A stretch of 64,000 bases of DNA from CAXMQZ01 sp963719055 (GTDB lineage Bacteria; Acidobacteriota; Thermoanaerobaculia; Multivoradales; JAHEKO01), in the NCBI GenBank assembly GCA_963719055.1, contig CAVRAU010000001.1, positions 186,001-250,000 on the forward strand. Direction: 5' to 3'. A model generated the notes under the pieces. That model ran no database searches. It saw only the letters and a program-made list of their open reading frames with translations, and was not told the origin of the DNA. Of the stretch, positions 37,606 to 47,493 are shown in pieces. A program made the position numbers and the translations under genes. Every line of letters starts with the position of its first letter. Position 1 is the stretch's first letter.

Positions 37606-39750
37606 ATGGCTAGGTCCACTTTCAGCGCCCGTATTCCCTGGCCGGAAATAGCTCTGAGTATCGGAGCGACCCTACTCTTCTTCGGCCTTCTGGAGGTGGG
37701 GCTCAAAGTCGCCGGAGTCGATTCGGTACATATTTCCGAGGACCCTTTCGTGGGATTCGCCGGCAATGTTCCATTGTTTGTTCCGCAGATCGACCCACAA
37801 GGGCAGGAGATCTTGGTCACGGCAGGCAACAAGAGTGGCTTCTTCAATCTTCAGCAGTTCCCTCGACAGAAGAGCCCCGGCACCTATCGGATCTTCTGCC
37901 TTGGCGGCTCCACCACCTATGGTCGACCGTACGACGACAGAACCTCTTTTGCCGGTTGGCTTCGCGAGCTGCTCCCCGTGGTCCACCCCGAGACCAACTG
38001 GGAAGTCATCAATGCCGGTGGCATCAGCTACGCCAGCTATCGGGTTGCGGCCCTCATGGAGGAACTTGCGGAGTATCAACCTGATCTCTTCATCGTCTAC
38101 ACAGGCCACAACGAGTTCCTGGAAGAGAGAACCTACCCGACTCTGAGATCGCTACCGCCATCTCTGACCTCAACTTTGTCATGGCTTTCCAGGACCCGGG
38201 TTTGGGCAGCTCTGAGCTGGGTCATCGACCGGTTCAAACCGGCAGATCCCTCGCGCGACCGTGATCGAATGATGTTGCCCGATCGCGTCAGCGCCAGGCT
38301 GGATCGGGCCGCAGGATTGGATTTGTATGTCCGGGACGACGCGTTGGAAACGCAAATCCTGGCTCACTACCGAATGAGTCTGGAACGGATCGTCGATATC
38401 TCTCGCTCCTCAGATGCTGAGCTCATCCTGGTAACACCGGCGTCCAACCTGAAGGATTTCTCACCATTCAAGAGCCAACACACCGATGATCTGAGCGAGA
38501 GAGACAAGGTGACTTCCTCACGCCTGCTCCAGGAAGCCCTCGGGTACGCGCGCGACGGCCGCTCGGACCAGGTCCTCGATATCACCAGTCAGGCGATCGA
38601 GCGGGATCCTCGCTATGCCGACCTCCACTACCTCCAAGGCCAGGCACTCCTCGCAATGGGGCGCTCTCGCGAAGCAAAGGCTGCTTTCGAGCGCGCCGCC
38701 GAGGAGGATGTTTGCCCACTTCGCGCCTTGCCGATCTCGCGCGAAATCATCGTCGAGGTGGCGAGTCAGAAAGCGGTGACACTCGTCGACTTTGTAGCGG
38801 TTCTCGAAGGACTCCTTCAATACACAGTCGGACATTCGATCCCCGGGGAGGAGTATTTCGTCGACCATGTGCATCCGACAGTCGAAGGGCACCGAATTCT
38901 TGCAGCCAAGATTGTTGAGACGATGATCGATCTCGGAATCGTTACCGCTTCAAGTAGCTGGAACGACGAGGCCATCCTAAAGGTAGCGTCGGAAGTCGAA
39001 AGCCGATTGACCCCCACCTATCATGCCCAGGCTCTCGCCAAGCTCGCCCTGACACTCGACTGGGCGGGCAAGAAAGAACACTCGCGTCGGTTGGCCCTTG
39101 AAGCCCTCGAGTATGGTGTCGAGGACCCGCTCATCTATCTGATGGCGGCGAGGCACCTGGCAATCGAAGGAAGAGTGGACGATTCACTAGTCTATCTGCG
39201 CCGGGCCTTGACTGCCGACCCACGCAATCCGAGTACCCATCTGCAGCTCGGACTCCTCCTGATGGGTCAGCAGCAGTGGGAGGCGGCCGCGGCACATCTC
39301 TATTTGGCTCAAATCCTCGAACAGAACAATCCCCAAGCTTCTCGTTATCTAGGCTACGTGATGACCCAACGGAACCGGTACGGTCCAGCCCTACAAGCCT
39401 ACCTTCAGGCACAACGTCTGGATCCTAGCCACATGGGAACGGAGGAGAGGATCGACACAATTCGCTCTCTGACCGCGCCGGTCTCGATTGCTGCTGAACC
39501 GACGACAAACGGAATCACGACCTATCCAGATGGAGAGTGGAAAACGGTTTCTCAGGTTCGGCCTGACGAGACTGGCGGATACCACATCGACGGAATAGGT
39601 ACGGAGTGGTACGCCGACGGCACCCTCAAGAGATTCAGCGACTACGAGAGCGGCTTGCTACATGGTGACGAGGTCCTATGGGACCCGTCAGGAGATGTCG
39701 TCGGTCGGAGAGTCTACAAAGACGGGGCCCTCGTCGAGTCCAACGACTAG
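37606..39750 (+). CDS. SGNH-hydrolase-like protein with TPR and MORN-like C-terminus
   Basis: 714 residues from ATG 37606, chosen by alignment with the paralogue at 23391 (MARSTFSARIPWPEIALSIG); upstream starts at 37567 (GTG) or 37588 are possible. Membrane helix, then SGNH blocks FCLGGSTTYGRPYDD, NAGGISYASYR, TGHNEFLEE and FVDHVHPT. A TPR region follows (RDPRYADLHYLQGQALLAMG and RALTADPRNPSTHLQLGLLL). The C-terminus has MORN/YwqK-like repeats (GIGTEWYADGTLKRFSDYES, GLLHGDEVLWDPSGDVV). Unbroken. It probably modifies an envelope polymer from the periplasmic side. It is divergent from the mtrAB-like pair and shares their regulatory region. Confidence 0.8.
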   Translation: MARSTFSARIPWPEIALSIGATLLFFGLLEVGLKVAGVDSVHISEDPFVGFAGNVPLFVPQIDPQGQEILVTAGNKSGFFNLQQFPRQKSPGTYRIFCLGGSTTYGRPYDDRTSFAGWLRELLPVVHPETNWEVINAGGISYASYRVAALMEELAEYQPDLFIVYTGHNEFLEERTYPTLRSLPPSLTSTLSWLSRTRVWAALSWVIDRFKPADPSRDRDRMMLPDRVSARLDRAAGLDLYVRDDALETQILAHYRMSLERIVDISRSSDAELILVTPASNLKDFSPFKSQHTDDLSERDKVTSSRLLQEALGYARDGRSDQVLDITSQAIERDPRYADLHYLQGQALLAMGRSREAKAAFERAAEEDVCPLRALPISREIIVEVASQKAVTLVDFVAVLEGLLQYTVGHSIPGEEYFVDHVHPTVEGHRILAAKIVETMIDLGIVTASSSWNDEAILKVASEVESRLTPTYHAQALAKLALTLDWAGKKEHSRRLALEALEYGVEDPLIYLMAARHLAIEGRVDDSLVYLRRALTADPRNPSTHLQLGLLLMGQQQWEAAAAHLYLAQILEQNNPQASRYLGYVMTQRNRYGPALQAYLQAQRLDPSHMGTEERIDTIRSLTAPVSIAAEPTTNGITTYPDGEWKTVSQVRPDETGGYHIDGIGTEWYADGTLKRFSDYESGLLHGDEVLWDPSGDVVGRRVYKDGALVESND

Positions 39751-39814
39751 AGATGAATGCTCGAAGTTACGCTGAGATTGCTCGGACACCATTGCGGTGT
39801 TCACGTCCCGAGGG

Positions 39815-40231
39815 CTAGGCCACCCTCCGATGTACCAGATAGATGATCAGAGCCATCACCGCGTCACCGAAGGCCGATAGGCCTACGACCCATGGAGACG
39901 ATGGTTCGGTCACCATCATCCCGGTGAGAAAGGCCACCGCCAGGATCTTGGCCAGCAAGAGAAAGGTCACGCTGCCATGACGGAAGTATTCGAGGAGATA
40001 ACCGCTGGCCACTACAACGTGGAAAATGCCGGCCTGGCGGGCAAAGAAGAGAGGTACCACATCGGGCCAGCCACCCAGTGCCGCGCCCCAGCGGGTCAGG
40101 AAAAGCAAAGAGAGCCCGATCGAGTAGCTGTGGATCGCGATCAGTACGACCAGCCACTTCTCCAGTCTGCGGAAATCCAGATTCGCCAGCACAGCGCGCC
40201 CATCATGCCTCCAAAGTGCCGTCCGACTCAA
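39815..40231 (-). CDS. Small membrane protein of unknown function
   Basis: 138 residues with about four transmembrane helices (WLVVLIAIHSYSIGLSLLFL, VVPLFFARQAGIFHVVVASG, FLLLAKILAVAFLTGMMV, SAFGDAVMALIIYLVHRR). Its start overlaps the end of the upstream SDR gene by four bases, so the two are translationally coupled. I do not recognise a family. Confidence 0.7.
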   Translation of the reverse strand: MSRTALWRHDGRAVLANLDFRRLEKWLVVLIAIHSYSIGLSLLFLTRWGAALGGWPDVVPLFFARQAGIFHVVVASGYLLEYFRHGSVTFLLLAKILAVAFLTGMMVTEPSSPWVVGLSAFGDAVMALIIYLVHRRVA

Positions 40232-41778
40232 GCCTGAAGCGTGTTGGGCCGCTCTACGTCACGCTCGCGCCTGGCTCTGGTCTCGATCAGGCGGTCGAAG
40301 GCGTCTTCGATCTGATCACAGCCATAGAGCATGGTCATCAGCACATGCTTCTCGATCTCCTCGCTGAGATCTGCCGCATCTTCGTCGCCATGCAGGATCC
40401 CCAAGCAGACATCCCGAAAAGTCTGCAGAGCCTCACGGACCTCTTTTGGATGAAACCCTTGCGCAAATCTCAACTCGGCAAGATCTCGACAGAAGCTGCC
40501 ATAGATCGTCTTGTCCCGCGTCCGTACGGAATCCAGGAGATGCCGCACGGCTACACGGTAGTTCCACTCCCTCTCCTCGGCTGCCAACTGCTGATAGGTC
40601 GGATAGAGGGTCTGGCCCTCCGCACCGGTCATCAACTCTGACATGGTGTCGCAGATGAGCTCTTCGTGCTTCTCGAGGAGTTGATGAATTCTCAGGTTTG
40701 CCGAGGTGTCCACGGCCCGCATCGCCATGTGGTTGCGGCGGTACCACTCCAAGGGCTCGCTTTTGAAGTTCTCGATCATGAAGGGCAGGCGGCGACGAAC
40801 GGAGAGTCGCTCTCGCGGAACCCAGTCGAGCCGCCGGCGCGTGTGGCTGGCATCCACATCGAGGCGCCGGTCGAAGTAGCTCGCCATCCACGCCCGCTCG
40901 AAGGGGCGGTCGCCGAGAAGGCTCTGGACGTGCTCCCTGAAATACATGCCGACCCGGCATACTTCCCGGGGTAGGAACAATGGCTTCGCCGCGGTTCCGA
41001 AGTAGTGGAGGGTCGTGTCCTCGAAGAGCTCTCGGGTGGTGACCGAGCCATCGGTGCTGGCGATCAGGATCTCCCTGGAGTGCAGGACGTCCTGCATTTC
41101 CATCACCCTCAGCAGAAACTGCACCGCCTCGCGAACGTCCAGGTACGGCACACCCAGAAGGCCCCGACATCCCAGGACCCGACGCCGCCAACTGTTGGAC
41201 AACCAGGTCTCCAGAAACTTGAATAGCGGCGGATATTCACACCAATCGGAGAACAGAGCTGCGAACCGCACGATACAGCTGGGGACATCACGTTCGTACT
41301 CCTCCAGCATGGCCTCACCGATCCGCTTACTCTTGGCGTAGTAGTGACTTCCGTCAGCGGGGGTCTCTTCATCGACGACTCGACTTCGCGCTCGAAAGTC
41401 GCTCGCCGCCACCGAGCTGGCGAAAATGAACCGACGGAGATCGAGATGCCGGCACTCGTCCAGGACATTGCGCAGGCCCTCGACGTTAGTGCGCTGGTAG
41501 TCGGGATGCCGCTCGCCAGTGAAGTCGTAGTGGGCAGCGAGATGAATGACCGTCTCGACGCCACCTTCGTTGAGAATGCTGCGAAAGACCCGTTTCAGCC
41601 CCGGTCGGTCTCGGATGTCAACCTGGAACCAGGTGATGTTGCGATGCAGCGGGGCCCCTGTGTAGGCCGGCGTCCGGCGGGCAATGCCAAAGACTCGATA
41701 GTCGGATTTCAGCTCGTCGAGCAGATGCCGCCCGAGAAAGCCGGATGAACCGGTAACCAAGACCCGCGGGAGGGACAC
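40228..41778 (-). CDS. SDR-family NAD(P)-dependent epimerase fused to a helical domain
   Basis: 516 residues. The N-terminal extended SDR domain shows the nucleotide motif TGSSGFLGRHL, strand DIRDRPGL, FASSVAAS with the catalytic Ser, and YYAKSKRIGE with the Tyr-x-x-x-Lys pair; an active short-chain dehydrogenase is expected. From about residue 330 a helical region with no Rossmann features begins (ANLRIHQLLEKHEELICDTM, YRVAVRHLLDSVRTRDKTIY, VLMTMLYGCDQIEDAF). It resembles the RsbRD-type N-terminal helical modules of stress-signalling proteins. The fusion is unusual. Confidence 0.75.
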   Translation of the reverse strand: MSLPRVLVTGSSGFLGRHLLDELKSDYRVFGIARRTPAYTGAPLHRNITWFQVDIRDRPGLKRVFRSILNEGGVETVIHLAAHYDFTGERHPDYQRTNVEGLRNVLDECRHLDLRRFIFASSVAASDFRARSRVVDEETPADGSHYYAKSKRIGEAMLEEYERDVPSCIVRFAALFSDWCEYPPLFKFLETWLSNSWRRRVLGCRGLLGVPYLDVREAVQFLLRVMEMQDVLHSREILIASTDGSVTTRELFEDTTLHYFGTAAKPLFLPREVCRVGMYFREHVQSLLGDRPFERAWMASYFDRRLDVDASHTRRRLDWVPRERLSVRRRLPFMIENFKSEPLEWYRRNHMAMRAVDTSANLRIHQLLEKHEELICDTMSELMTGAEGQTLYPTYQQLAAEEREWNYRVAVRHLLDSVRTRDKTIYGSFCRDLAELRFAQGFHPKEVREALQTFRDVCLGILHGDEDAADLSEEIEKHVLMTMLYGCDQIEDAFDRLIETRARRERDVERPNTLQA

Positions 41779-41892
41779 TTTCGCACCTCCTTGCTCCGGG
41801 CTCGAAGAGCCAGGACTGCAGAGCTTCCAAGCCCTTGAGAGATGCCCCTGAAGACAGTCTAACTCTGCTGCGTGGTTTCCGCTACTCCGGGT

Positions 41893-42318
41893 CTATGCGG
41901 ATTCACCTACCAGGATCGAGGAATCGGTCACGGTGATGGGAATCTGCCCCAGCGGCCTCGGCGGCGGCCCGGCCACGACCTCTCCACGCGAATCGAATTT
42001 GCCATCGTGACAGGCGCAGAAGTAGATCTGCTGGTCTTCCTTCCACTTGACCTCGCAGCCGCTGTGGGTGCACCACAGTGAGCGGGCCTCCACCCCATCC
42101 ACCCCTCGGATGAGCTCTACCGGTAGCTCTCCGTACAGGATTCGCAGGCGGCCCCCCACCGGGATCGAATCGAGCGGCACCGAGACCACCCCAGGCCCCT
42201 CCTGCGACGGCGCACAAGCTCCAAGCCCTCCCAAGGCGGTGACCGCAGCTGCTCCTCCGGCAATCCGCAAAAAACTCCGCCGTCGCATCGCCCCGTCCCT
42301 GTCGTTTTGATCACCCAT
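41893..42318 (-). CDS. Tat-exported Rieske [2Fe-2S] lipoprotein
   Basis: 141 residues from ATG 42318, supported by GGAGGG seven bases upstream. A twin-arginine signal RRRSFLRIAGG runs into a lipobox LGGLGAC. The Rieske cluster motifs are CTHSGC and CACHDGKF, separated by about 14 residues as in the family, ending PPPRPLGQIPITV. It is an extracytoplasmic one-electron carrier. No cytochrome b gene is adjacent, so it is not an obvious bc1 subunit. It is divergent from hypF. Confidence 0.9.
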   Translation of the reverse strand: MGDQNDRDGAMRRRSFLRIAGGAAAVTALGGLGACAPSQEGPGVVSVPLDSIPVGGRLRILYGELPVELIRGVDGVEARSLWCTHSGCEVKWKEDQQIYFCACHDGKFDSRGEVVAGPPPRPLGQIPITVTDSSILVGESA

Positions 42319-42414
42319 TGACGTCCCTCCTCAATACCGCCCCGAGTATACGAAGGCAGGCACCGCCTGCAACCACCCGATTGGATGGGCGACTACAATA
42401 GAGGCCGCCCAATC

Positions 42415-44765
42415 ATGAGTCGATCGAATCTCAAGAGGCTGCGCGTCGAAATTCGTGGAGCGGTACAGGGGGTCGGTTTCCGACCCTTCGTGTACCGGCT
42501 TGCTCAGGATCTGCGGCTACCGGGCTGGGTCATCAACGACAGCCGGGGTGTGCAGGTCGAGGTCGAGGGAGAGGAGAAGGTCTTGCTCTCCTTTGTCGAG
42601 CGGCTCGAGAAGGAACACCCTCCTCACTCGGTCCTCCACTCCATCGACACCAGTTGGCTCGAACCCGAGGGGTTCGTGGATTTCGAGATTCGACATAGTC
42701 AGGAGGCTGGGGTCAAGTCGGTCGTCATGCTGCCGGATCTGGCGACGTGCAGCGACTGTCTGGCCGAAGTAACGGATCCAGAGGACCGGCGGTTCGGCTA
42801 CCCCTTCACCAACTGCACGTACTGCGGTCCGAGATTCTCGATCATCCGTTCCCTGCCCTACGACCGCCCGAACACGACCATGGCGGGTTTCGAGATGTGC
42901 GACGATTGTGGCCAAGAGTTTAGGGAGCCTCTCGACCGTCGATTTCATGCCCAACCCAACGCCTGCCCGGTGTGCGGACCCCGCCTGCAATGGCTGGCTC
43001 CCAGCGGCGAGGTGATCGCCGAGGCTGCCTCGGCTCTGGACCGAGCTGTAGAGATTCTCGGCGAGGGAAAGGTCCTGGCACTCAAGGGTCTGGGCGGTTT
43101 TCATCTCATGGTCGATGCCCGCAACGCCGACGCTGTCGCTCTCCTGAGACAGCGCAAGGGCCGTTACGAGAAGCCCCTGGCGCTGATGGCGAGCGATCTG
43201 GAGATGGCCGGGGCGATCTGCCAGATCGATGACCTTGCCAGGCAGCTCCTGGAGTCTCCCGAGTCACCGATCGTCCTGATGCCGAGGAAGAGGAAGGCCG
43301 CCATTGCAGCATCGGTCGCACCCGGCAACCCCCGACTCGGTGTCATGCTGCCCTATACACCGCTCCATCATCGGTTGATGCAACGACTCGGCTACCCGCT
43401 TGTCGCCACCAGCGGCAACCTGACCGATGAACCCATCTGCATCGACAATCAGGAGGCCTTGACACGGCTGGCCGCCATCGCCGATGGATTCCTGGTACAC
43501 GACCGACCGATCCAGCGCCATGTGGACGACAGTGTCCTGCATCTGGTGGATGGCGCTGCCCAACCCATCCGTCGCGCCCGCGGGCTGGCCCCCATGCCCT
43601 TGATCCTCGAGAGCGAAGGGCCTGTGGTGCTGGCCGTGGGAGGACATCTCAAGAACGTCGTGGCACTGAGCGTCGGTGGCCGCGTGTTTCTCAGCCAACA
43701 CATCGGCGACATGGAGACTCCGCAGGCCTTCAGTGCCTTTGAAGCGGTGATCCGAGATTTCCTGGAGGTCTACGAGGCCGAGCCCGAGGTCATTGTTCAT
43801 GACCTCCATCCCGACTATGCGACAACCCGCTGGGCCCTGGATTCCGTCGCCGATCGATCGCCTGAGTGGAAGAGGGTCCTGACCGGCAAACCCACTCTGG
43901 GTGTGCAGCATCATCACGCCCACCTCGCCGCCTGCCTGGCCGAGAATCACATCGAAGGCACCGCTCTGGGAATCACCTGGGACGGCACAGGCTACGGCAC
44001 CGACGGAACCGTCTGGGGTGGGGAATTCCTGCTCGGAGATGCTGGTGGCTTTCGCCGGGTCGCCCGCCTGCGTCGTTTCCGACTGCCCGGCGGTGACGCG
44101 GCGGTGAAGGAACCTCGCAGAGTAGCCCTGGCCGTGCTGTGGGAAATGTGGGGTTCCAGGCTGCCTTCGACCGCCACGATCTGGCGCCCGTCAGGCGATC
44201 GACGGCCATGAGCGCCGTCTGCTCGCGAGCATGCTGGAAAAGGGGGTCAGATCTCCGATCACCAGCAGCGCCGGTCGCCTTTTCGACGCCGCGGCCGCAC
44301 TCATCGATCTGCGTCAACGGGTCTCGTTCGAGGGCCAGGCCGCCATGGCGTTGGAGTTCATCGCGGATCCGGTGGCATCGGGGTCTTATCCTTTCGCGAT
44401 CACTCCGGCCGCCGAAGACCCCGATCTGCTCGAAATCGATTGGCAACCGCTCCTGGAAGGCCATGCTCGAGGATTCGCAGCGAGGGGTCGATACGGGTAT
44501 CATTGCCGGGCGGTTTCACAACGCCTTGGTGGACGCCCTCGTCGCCGTCGCCGAATCCGTCGGCGAACCGCGGGTGGCCCTGACAGGCGGGTGTTTTCAG
44601 AACCGTATGCTTACCGAGCGGGCGGCCCGCCGCCTGCGGAAAACCGGCCTCGACGTGATCATTCACCACCAGGTGCCTGCCAATGACGGCGGCATCAGCC
44701 TGGGCCAGGTCGCCATCGCTGCCGCGCAGCTTGGCAACGGCGCCGGCGCTCTCGGGAAGGAGTAG
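42415..44765 (+). CDS. hypF: HypF carbamoyltransferase for hydrogenase maturation, with frame breaks
   Basis: HypF makes the cyanide ligands of the [NiFe] centre from carbamoyl phosphate. Order: acylphosphatase domain (RGAVQGVGFRPFVYRLA), two zinc-finger units (CSDCLAEV, CTYCGPRF; CDDCGQEF, CPVCGPRL), a YrdC-like domain (LALKGLGGFHLMVDARNADA, LGVMLPYTPLHH), and the Kae1-like domain (VQHHHAHLAACLAENH, GITWDGTGYGTDG, LTGGCFQNRML). Start ATG 42415; 42385 is possible. About 780 residues, normal for HypF. Breaks: near 44165 and 44193 equivalent to -1, near 44485 +1. Confidence 0.95.
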
Positions 44766-44771
44766 TAGATC

Positions 44772-45061
44772 ATGTGTCTTGGCGTTCCAGGAAAGATCAT
44801 CGAGATCAGGGAAGATCCCACCGGTATGACGATGGGTCGAGTCAGTTTCGGCGGCATCGTCAAAGAGGTCTGTCTGGCCTATACGCCCGAGGTAGCCATG
44901 GGCGACTTCGTCGTCGTCCATGTCGGCTTTGCCATCAGCCAGATCGACGAGGCGGAAGCGCACAAGGTCTTCGAGTACCTCAAGGAGATGGGCGAGCTCG
45001 AGGAGCTTGTCGGTGCCGCAGCCCGGGAGAGGCACCCATCGCGGGCGGGGACGCCCACTGA
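44772..45061 (+). CDS. hypC: HypC hydrogenase assembly chaperone
   Basis: Begins MCLGVPGKIIEIREDPTGMT, the defining HypC N-terminus with the essential Cys2, seven bases after hypF. As written, the frame runs without a stop into HypD. One missing base near 45030 would instead give a natural HypC end (APIAGGDAH, stop at 45059-45061) with HypD starting two bases later at ATG 45063. Given the many indels around, I favour separate genes. HypC carries the Fe(CN)2CO group with HypD to the large subunit. Confidence 0.85.
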
Positions 45062-45062
45062 G

Positions 45063-46153
45063 ATGAAGTATCTGGACGAGTACCGCTCTGAGAGAGATGC
45101 GCAGCGGTTCGTCGAAGCCATCCACGCCCTGGTGACTCGACCCTGGAATCTCATGGAGGTCTGCGGCGGTCAGACCCATACGCTGATCAAGTCGGGGATC
45201 GACCGGATGCTGCCCGAGCCAAGTGAGTCTGATCCACGGACCCGGCTGTCCGGTCTGCGTCACCCCCCTGGAGCTCATCGACCGAGCCATCGCCATCGCC
45301 CGGCGGCCCGAGGTGATCTTCACCTCGTTCGGCGACATGTTGCGAGTGCCTGGTTCCCATGCCGATCTGCTGAGCGCCAAGTCCGAAGGCGCCGATGTAC
45401 GGATGGTCTACTCGCCTCTGGACGCGGTCAAGCTGGCACAACAGAATCCCGAACGGCAGGTGGTCTTTTTTGCCGTCGGCTTCGAGACCACCGCACCGCC
45501 CAACGCCATGGCCGTGCATCAAGCCGCCCGGCAAGGAGTCGAGAACTTTTCGATTCTCACCTCCCATGTCCTGGTGCCGCCCGCCATGGAGGCGCTCTTG
45601 AGCAGCCCCGACAATCTGGTCCAGGGCTTTCTCGCCGCCGGGCATGTCTGCGCCATCATGGGGTTCTGGGAATACGAGCCCATCGCCACGAAGTACGAGG
45701 TGCCCATCGTGGTGACCGGCTTCGAGCCCCTCGATCTCCTGCACGGAATCTACATGACCCTGGAAGCTCTGGAAGAGGGACGCTGGGGGGTCGAGAATCA
45801 ATACGCCCGGCTGGTGGTGCAAGGAGGGCAATCAGCCGGCGCAGAAGCTCATGAGCGAAGTCTTCGAGATCTGCGATCGCAAGTGGCGGGGTATCGGAGA
45901 GATCCCCATGAGCGGTTATCGGCTCCGCGACGAGTTCGAGAGCTTTGATGCAGAGAAGCGCTTCGACGTCGGTGACATCGAGGCCCAGGAAGCTCCCGAT
46001 TGCATTGCCGGGGAAATTCTCGTCGGAATGAAGAAACCCCACGAGTGTTCAGCCTTCGGTTCCAAGTGCACACCTGAGCATCCCCTCGGGGCACCGATGG
46101 TCTCCGCCGAAGGGGCGTGCGCGGCGTACTTTCAATACGGAAGAGGCGAATGA
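45063..46153 (+). CDS. hypD: HypD hydrogenase maturation protein, with frame breaks
   Basis: Starts MKYLDEYRSERDAQRFVEAI. Conserved motifs: MEVCGGQTH, SLIHGPGCPVCVTPLELIDR, SFGDMLRVPGS, VFFAVGFETTAP and the C-terminal cluster Cys residues CSAFGSKCTPEHPLGAPMVS then GACAAYFQY. It holds a [4Fe-4S] cluster and assembles the Fe(CN)2CO unit with HypC. Frame steps: +1 near 45220 and +1 near 45825. The stop overlaps the ATG of hypE. Confidence 0.95.
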
Positions 46154-47235
46154 GCGACGATTCGACCCCATCGAAGAGCCCCGTCGTGATGCCCGCGGGG
46201 CCGGTATGCCCGATTCCCATCAGCGAGTACCCGACGGTCCAGCTCGCTCACGGCGGTGGCGGCAGGCTCTCTCAGATCCTCATCGAAGGGATGTTTGCCA
46301 AGACCTTTGCCAACCCGCAGTTGGAGATCATGCACGACGGTGCCGTGCTCGGTATCGCCGGCGAGCGCCTGGCCTTCTCCACCGACTCCTTCGTCATCAG
46401 TCCCTACTTCTTTCCCGGTGGGGATATCGGTTCCCTGGCTGTGCATGGGACCGTCAACGACATCGCCATGTGCGGGGCCAAGCCCCTGGCGATCTCTGTC
46501 GGTCTCATCCTGGAAGAGGGTCTGCCCATGGGCGATCTGTGGCGGATTGTCCAGTCCATCCAGCAGGCCGCGGACGAGGTCGGGGTGCACGTGGTCACCG
46601 GTGACACCAAGGTGGTGGACAAGGGCAAGGGAGACGGCATCTATATCAATACGACTGGCCTGGGTCTCATCCCCGCAGGCATCGACATCTCCCCTACCGC
46701 CGCACAGGCGGGTGACAAGGTGTTGGTGAGTGGCGAGATCGCGGTGCACGGCATCGCCATCATGTCGATTCGTGAGGGCCTGGAGTTCGAGACCCAGCTG
46801 GAAAGCGACTCTGCGGCTCTCTATCCTCTGGTAGCTGCGATCCTGGACGCTGGCGGCGACGCTGTTCGGGTCCTGCGTGATCCGACACGCGGCGGAGTGG
46901 CCAGTGCCCTGAATGAGATTGCCGGTCAATCCAACGTGGGATTCCATCTCGACGAACAGAAGATCCCACTCTCCGAAGAGGTGCGAGGCGCGTGCGAGAT
47001 CCTGGGATTCGATCCGCTCTATGTCGCCAACGAAGGCAAATGCCTGGCCATCGTCGCTCCCGACCACGCCGACAGCGTCCTCGAAGTCATGCGGTCTCAG
47101 CCGCTCGGTCGGCAGGCTGCCATCATCGGCGAAGTCGTCGAAGAACACCCCGGCCGCGTCTACCTGCGCAGTCGAATCGGCGGCCAACGCGTGGTCGACA
47201 TGCTGAGCGGCGAACAACTGCCGCGCATCTGCTGA
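46150..47235 (+). CDS. hypE: HypE hydrogenase maturation protein
   Basis: 361 residues from ATG 46150, overlapping hypD by ATGA. PurM-like ATPase motifs AHGGGGRLSQILIEGMF, FSTDSFVISPYFFPGGDIGS, HGTVNDIAMCGAKPLAISVG and RDPTRGGVASALNEIA. It ends with the canonical PRIC, whose terminal Cys is carbamoylated by HypF and dehydrated to thiocyanate. Complete. Confidence 0.97.
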   Translation: MSDDSTPSKSPVVMPAGPVCPIPISEYPTVQLAHGGGGRLSQILIEGMFAKTFANPQLEIMHDGAVLGIAGERLAFSTDSFVISPYFFPGGDIGSLAVHGTVNDIAMCGAKPLAISVGLILEEGLPMGDLWRIVQSIQQAADEVGVHVVTGDTKVVDKGKGDGIYINTTGLGLIPAGIDISPTAAQAGDKVLVSGEIAVHGIAIMSIREGLEFETQLESDSAALYPLVAAILDAGGDAVRVLRDPTRGGVASALNEIAGQSNVGFHLDEQKIPLSEEVRGACEILGFDPLYVANEGKCLAIVAPDHADSVLEVMRSQPLGRQAAIIGEVVEEHPGRVYLRSRIGGQRVVDMLSGEQLPRIC

Positions 47236-47259
47236 CTCGCTTCGAGCTGTCCTTGAAGT

Positions 47260-47279
47260 GGCGGGCCTCTGCGCCCGCC
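47260..47279. repeat. Hairpin after hypE
   Basis: GGCGGGC-CTCTGC-GCCCGCC, a perfect 7-bp stem 24 bases after hypE. No T-run, so at best a weak terminator or REP-like element. Confidence 0.4.
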
Positions 47280-47336
47280 TTGCCAACGGTCGCATGGTTC
47301 GCCGGCATGGAATCGCGATCAACGGCCGGCACAGAG

Positions 47337-47450
47337 GCCGGCCGCTTCAAGCGCGGTTGGCCACATGTAGCCTCGGTGCCTCTGTGCCCGAGGTCTGCCG
47401 GCCGCTTCAAGCGCGGTTGGCACATGTAGCCTCGGTGCCTGGCCCGAGGC
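47337..47450. repeat. Tandem pair of about 60-bp direct repeats
   Basis: Copy 1 starts at 47337 and copy 2 at 47397, both beginning GCCGGCCGCTTCAAGCGCGG and continuing to CTCGGTGCCT. The first copy has one extra C (GGCCACATG against GGCACATG). Intergenic between the convergent hypE and glycosyltransferase genes. No coding potential seen. Confidence 0.7.
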
Positions 47451-47456
47451 GTTCAA

Positions 47457-47475
47457 GGGCGGGACAAGCCCGCCC
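47457..47475. terminator. Hairpin between hypE and the convergent glycosyltransferase
   Basis: GGGCGGG-ACAAG-CCCGCCC, a 7-bp perfect stem midway to the convergent gene. It lacks a clear T-run on either strand, so a bidirectional terminator is only a suggestion. Confidence 0.35.
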
Positions 47476-47493
47476 CCACGTCAAGGCCCGCCG

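Noticed and set aside
47260..47475. Mobile element remnant (MITE) between hypE and the glycosyltransferase
   Set aside because: No target-site duplication or outer inverted termini could be seen; the tandem repeat and hairpins are described only as repeats.
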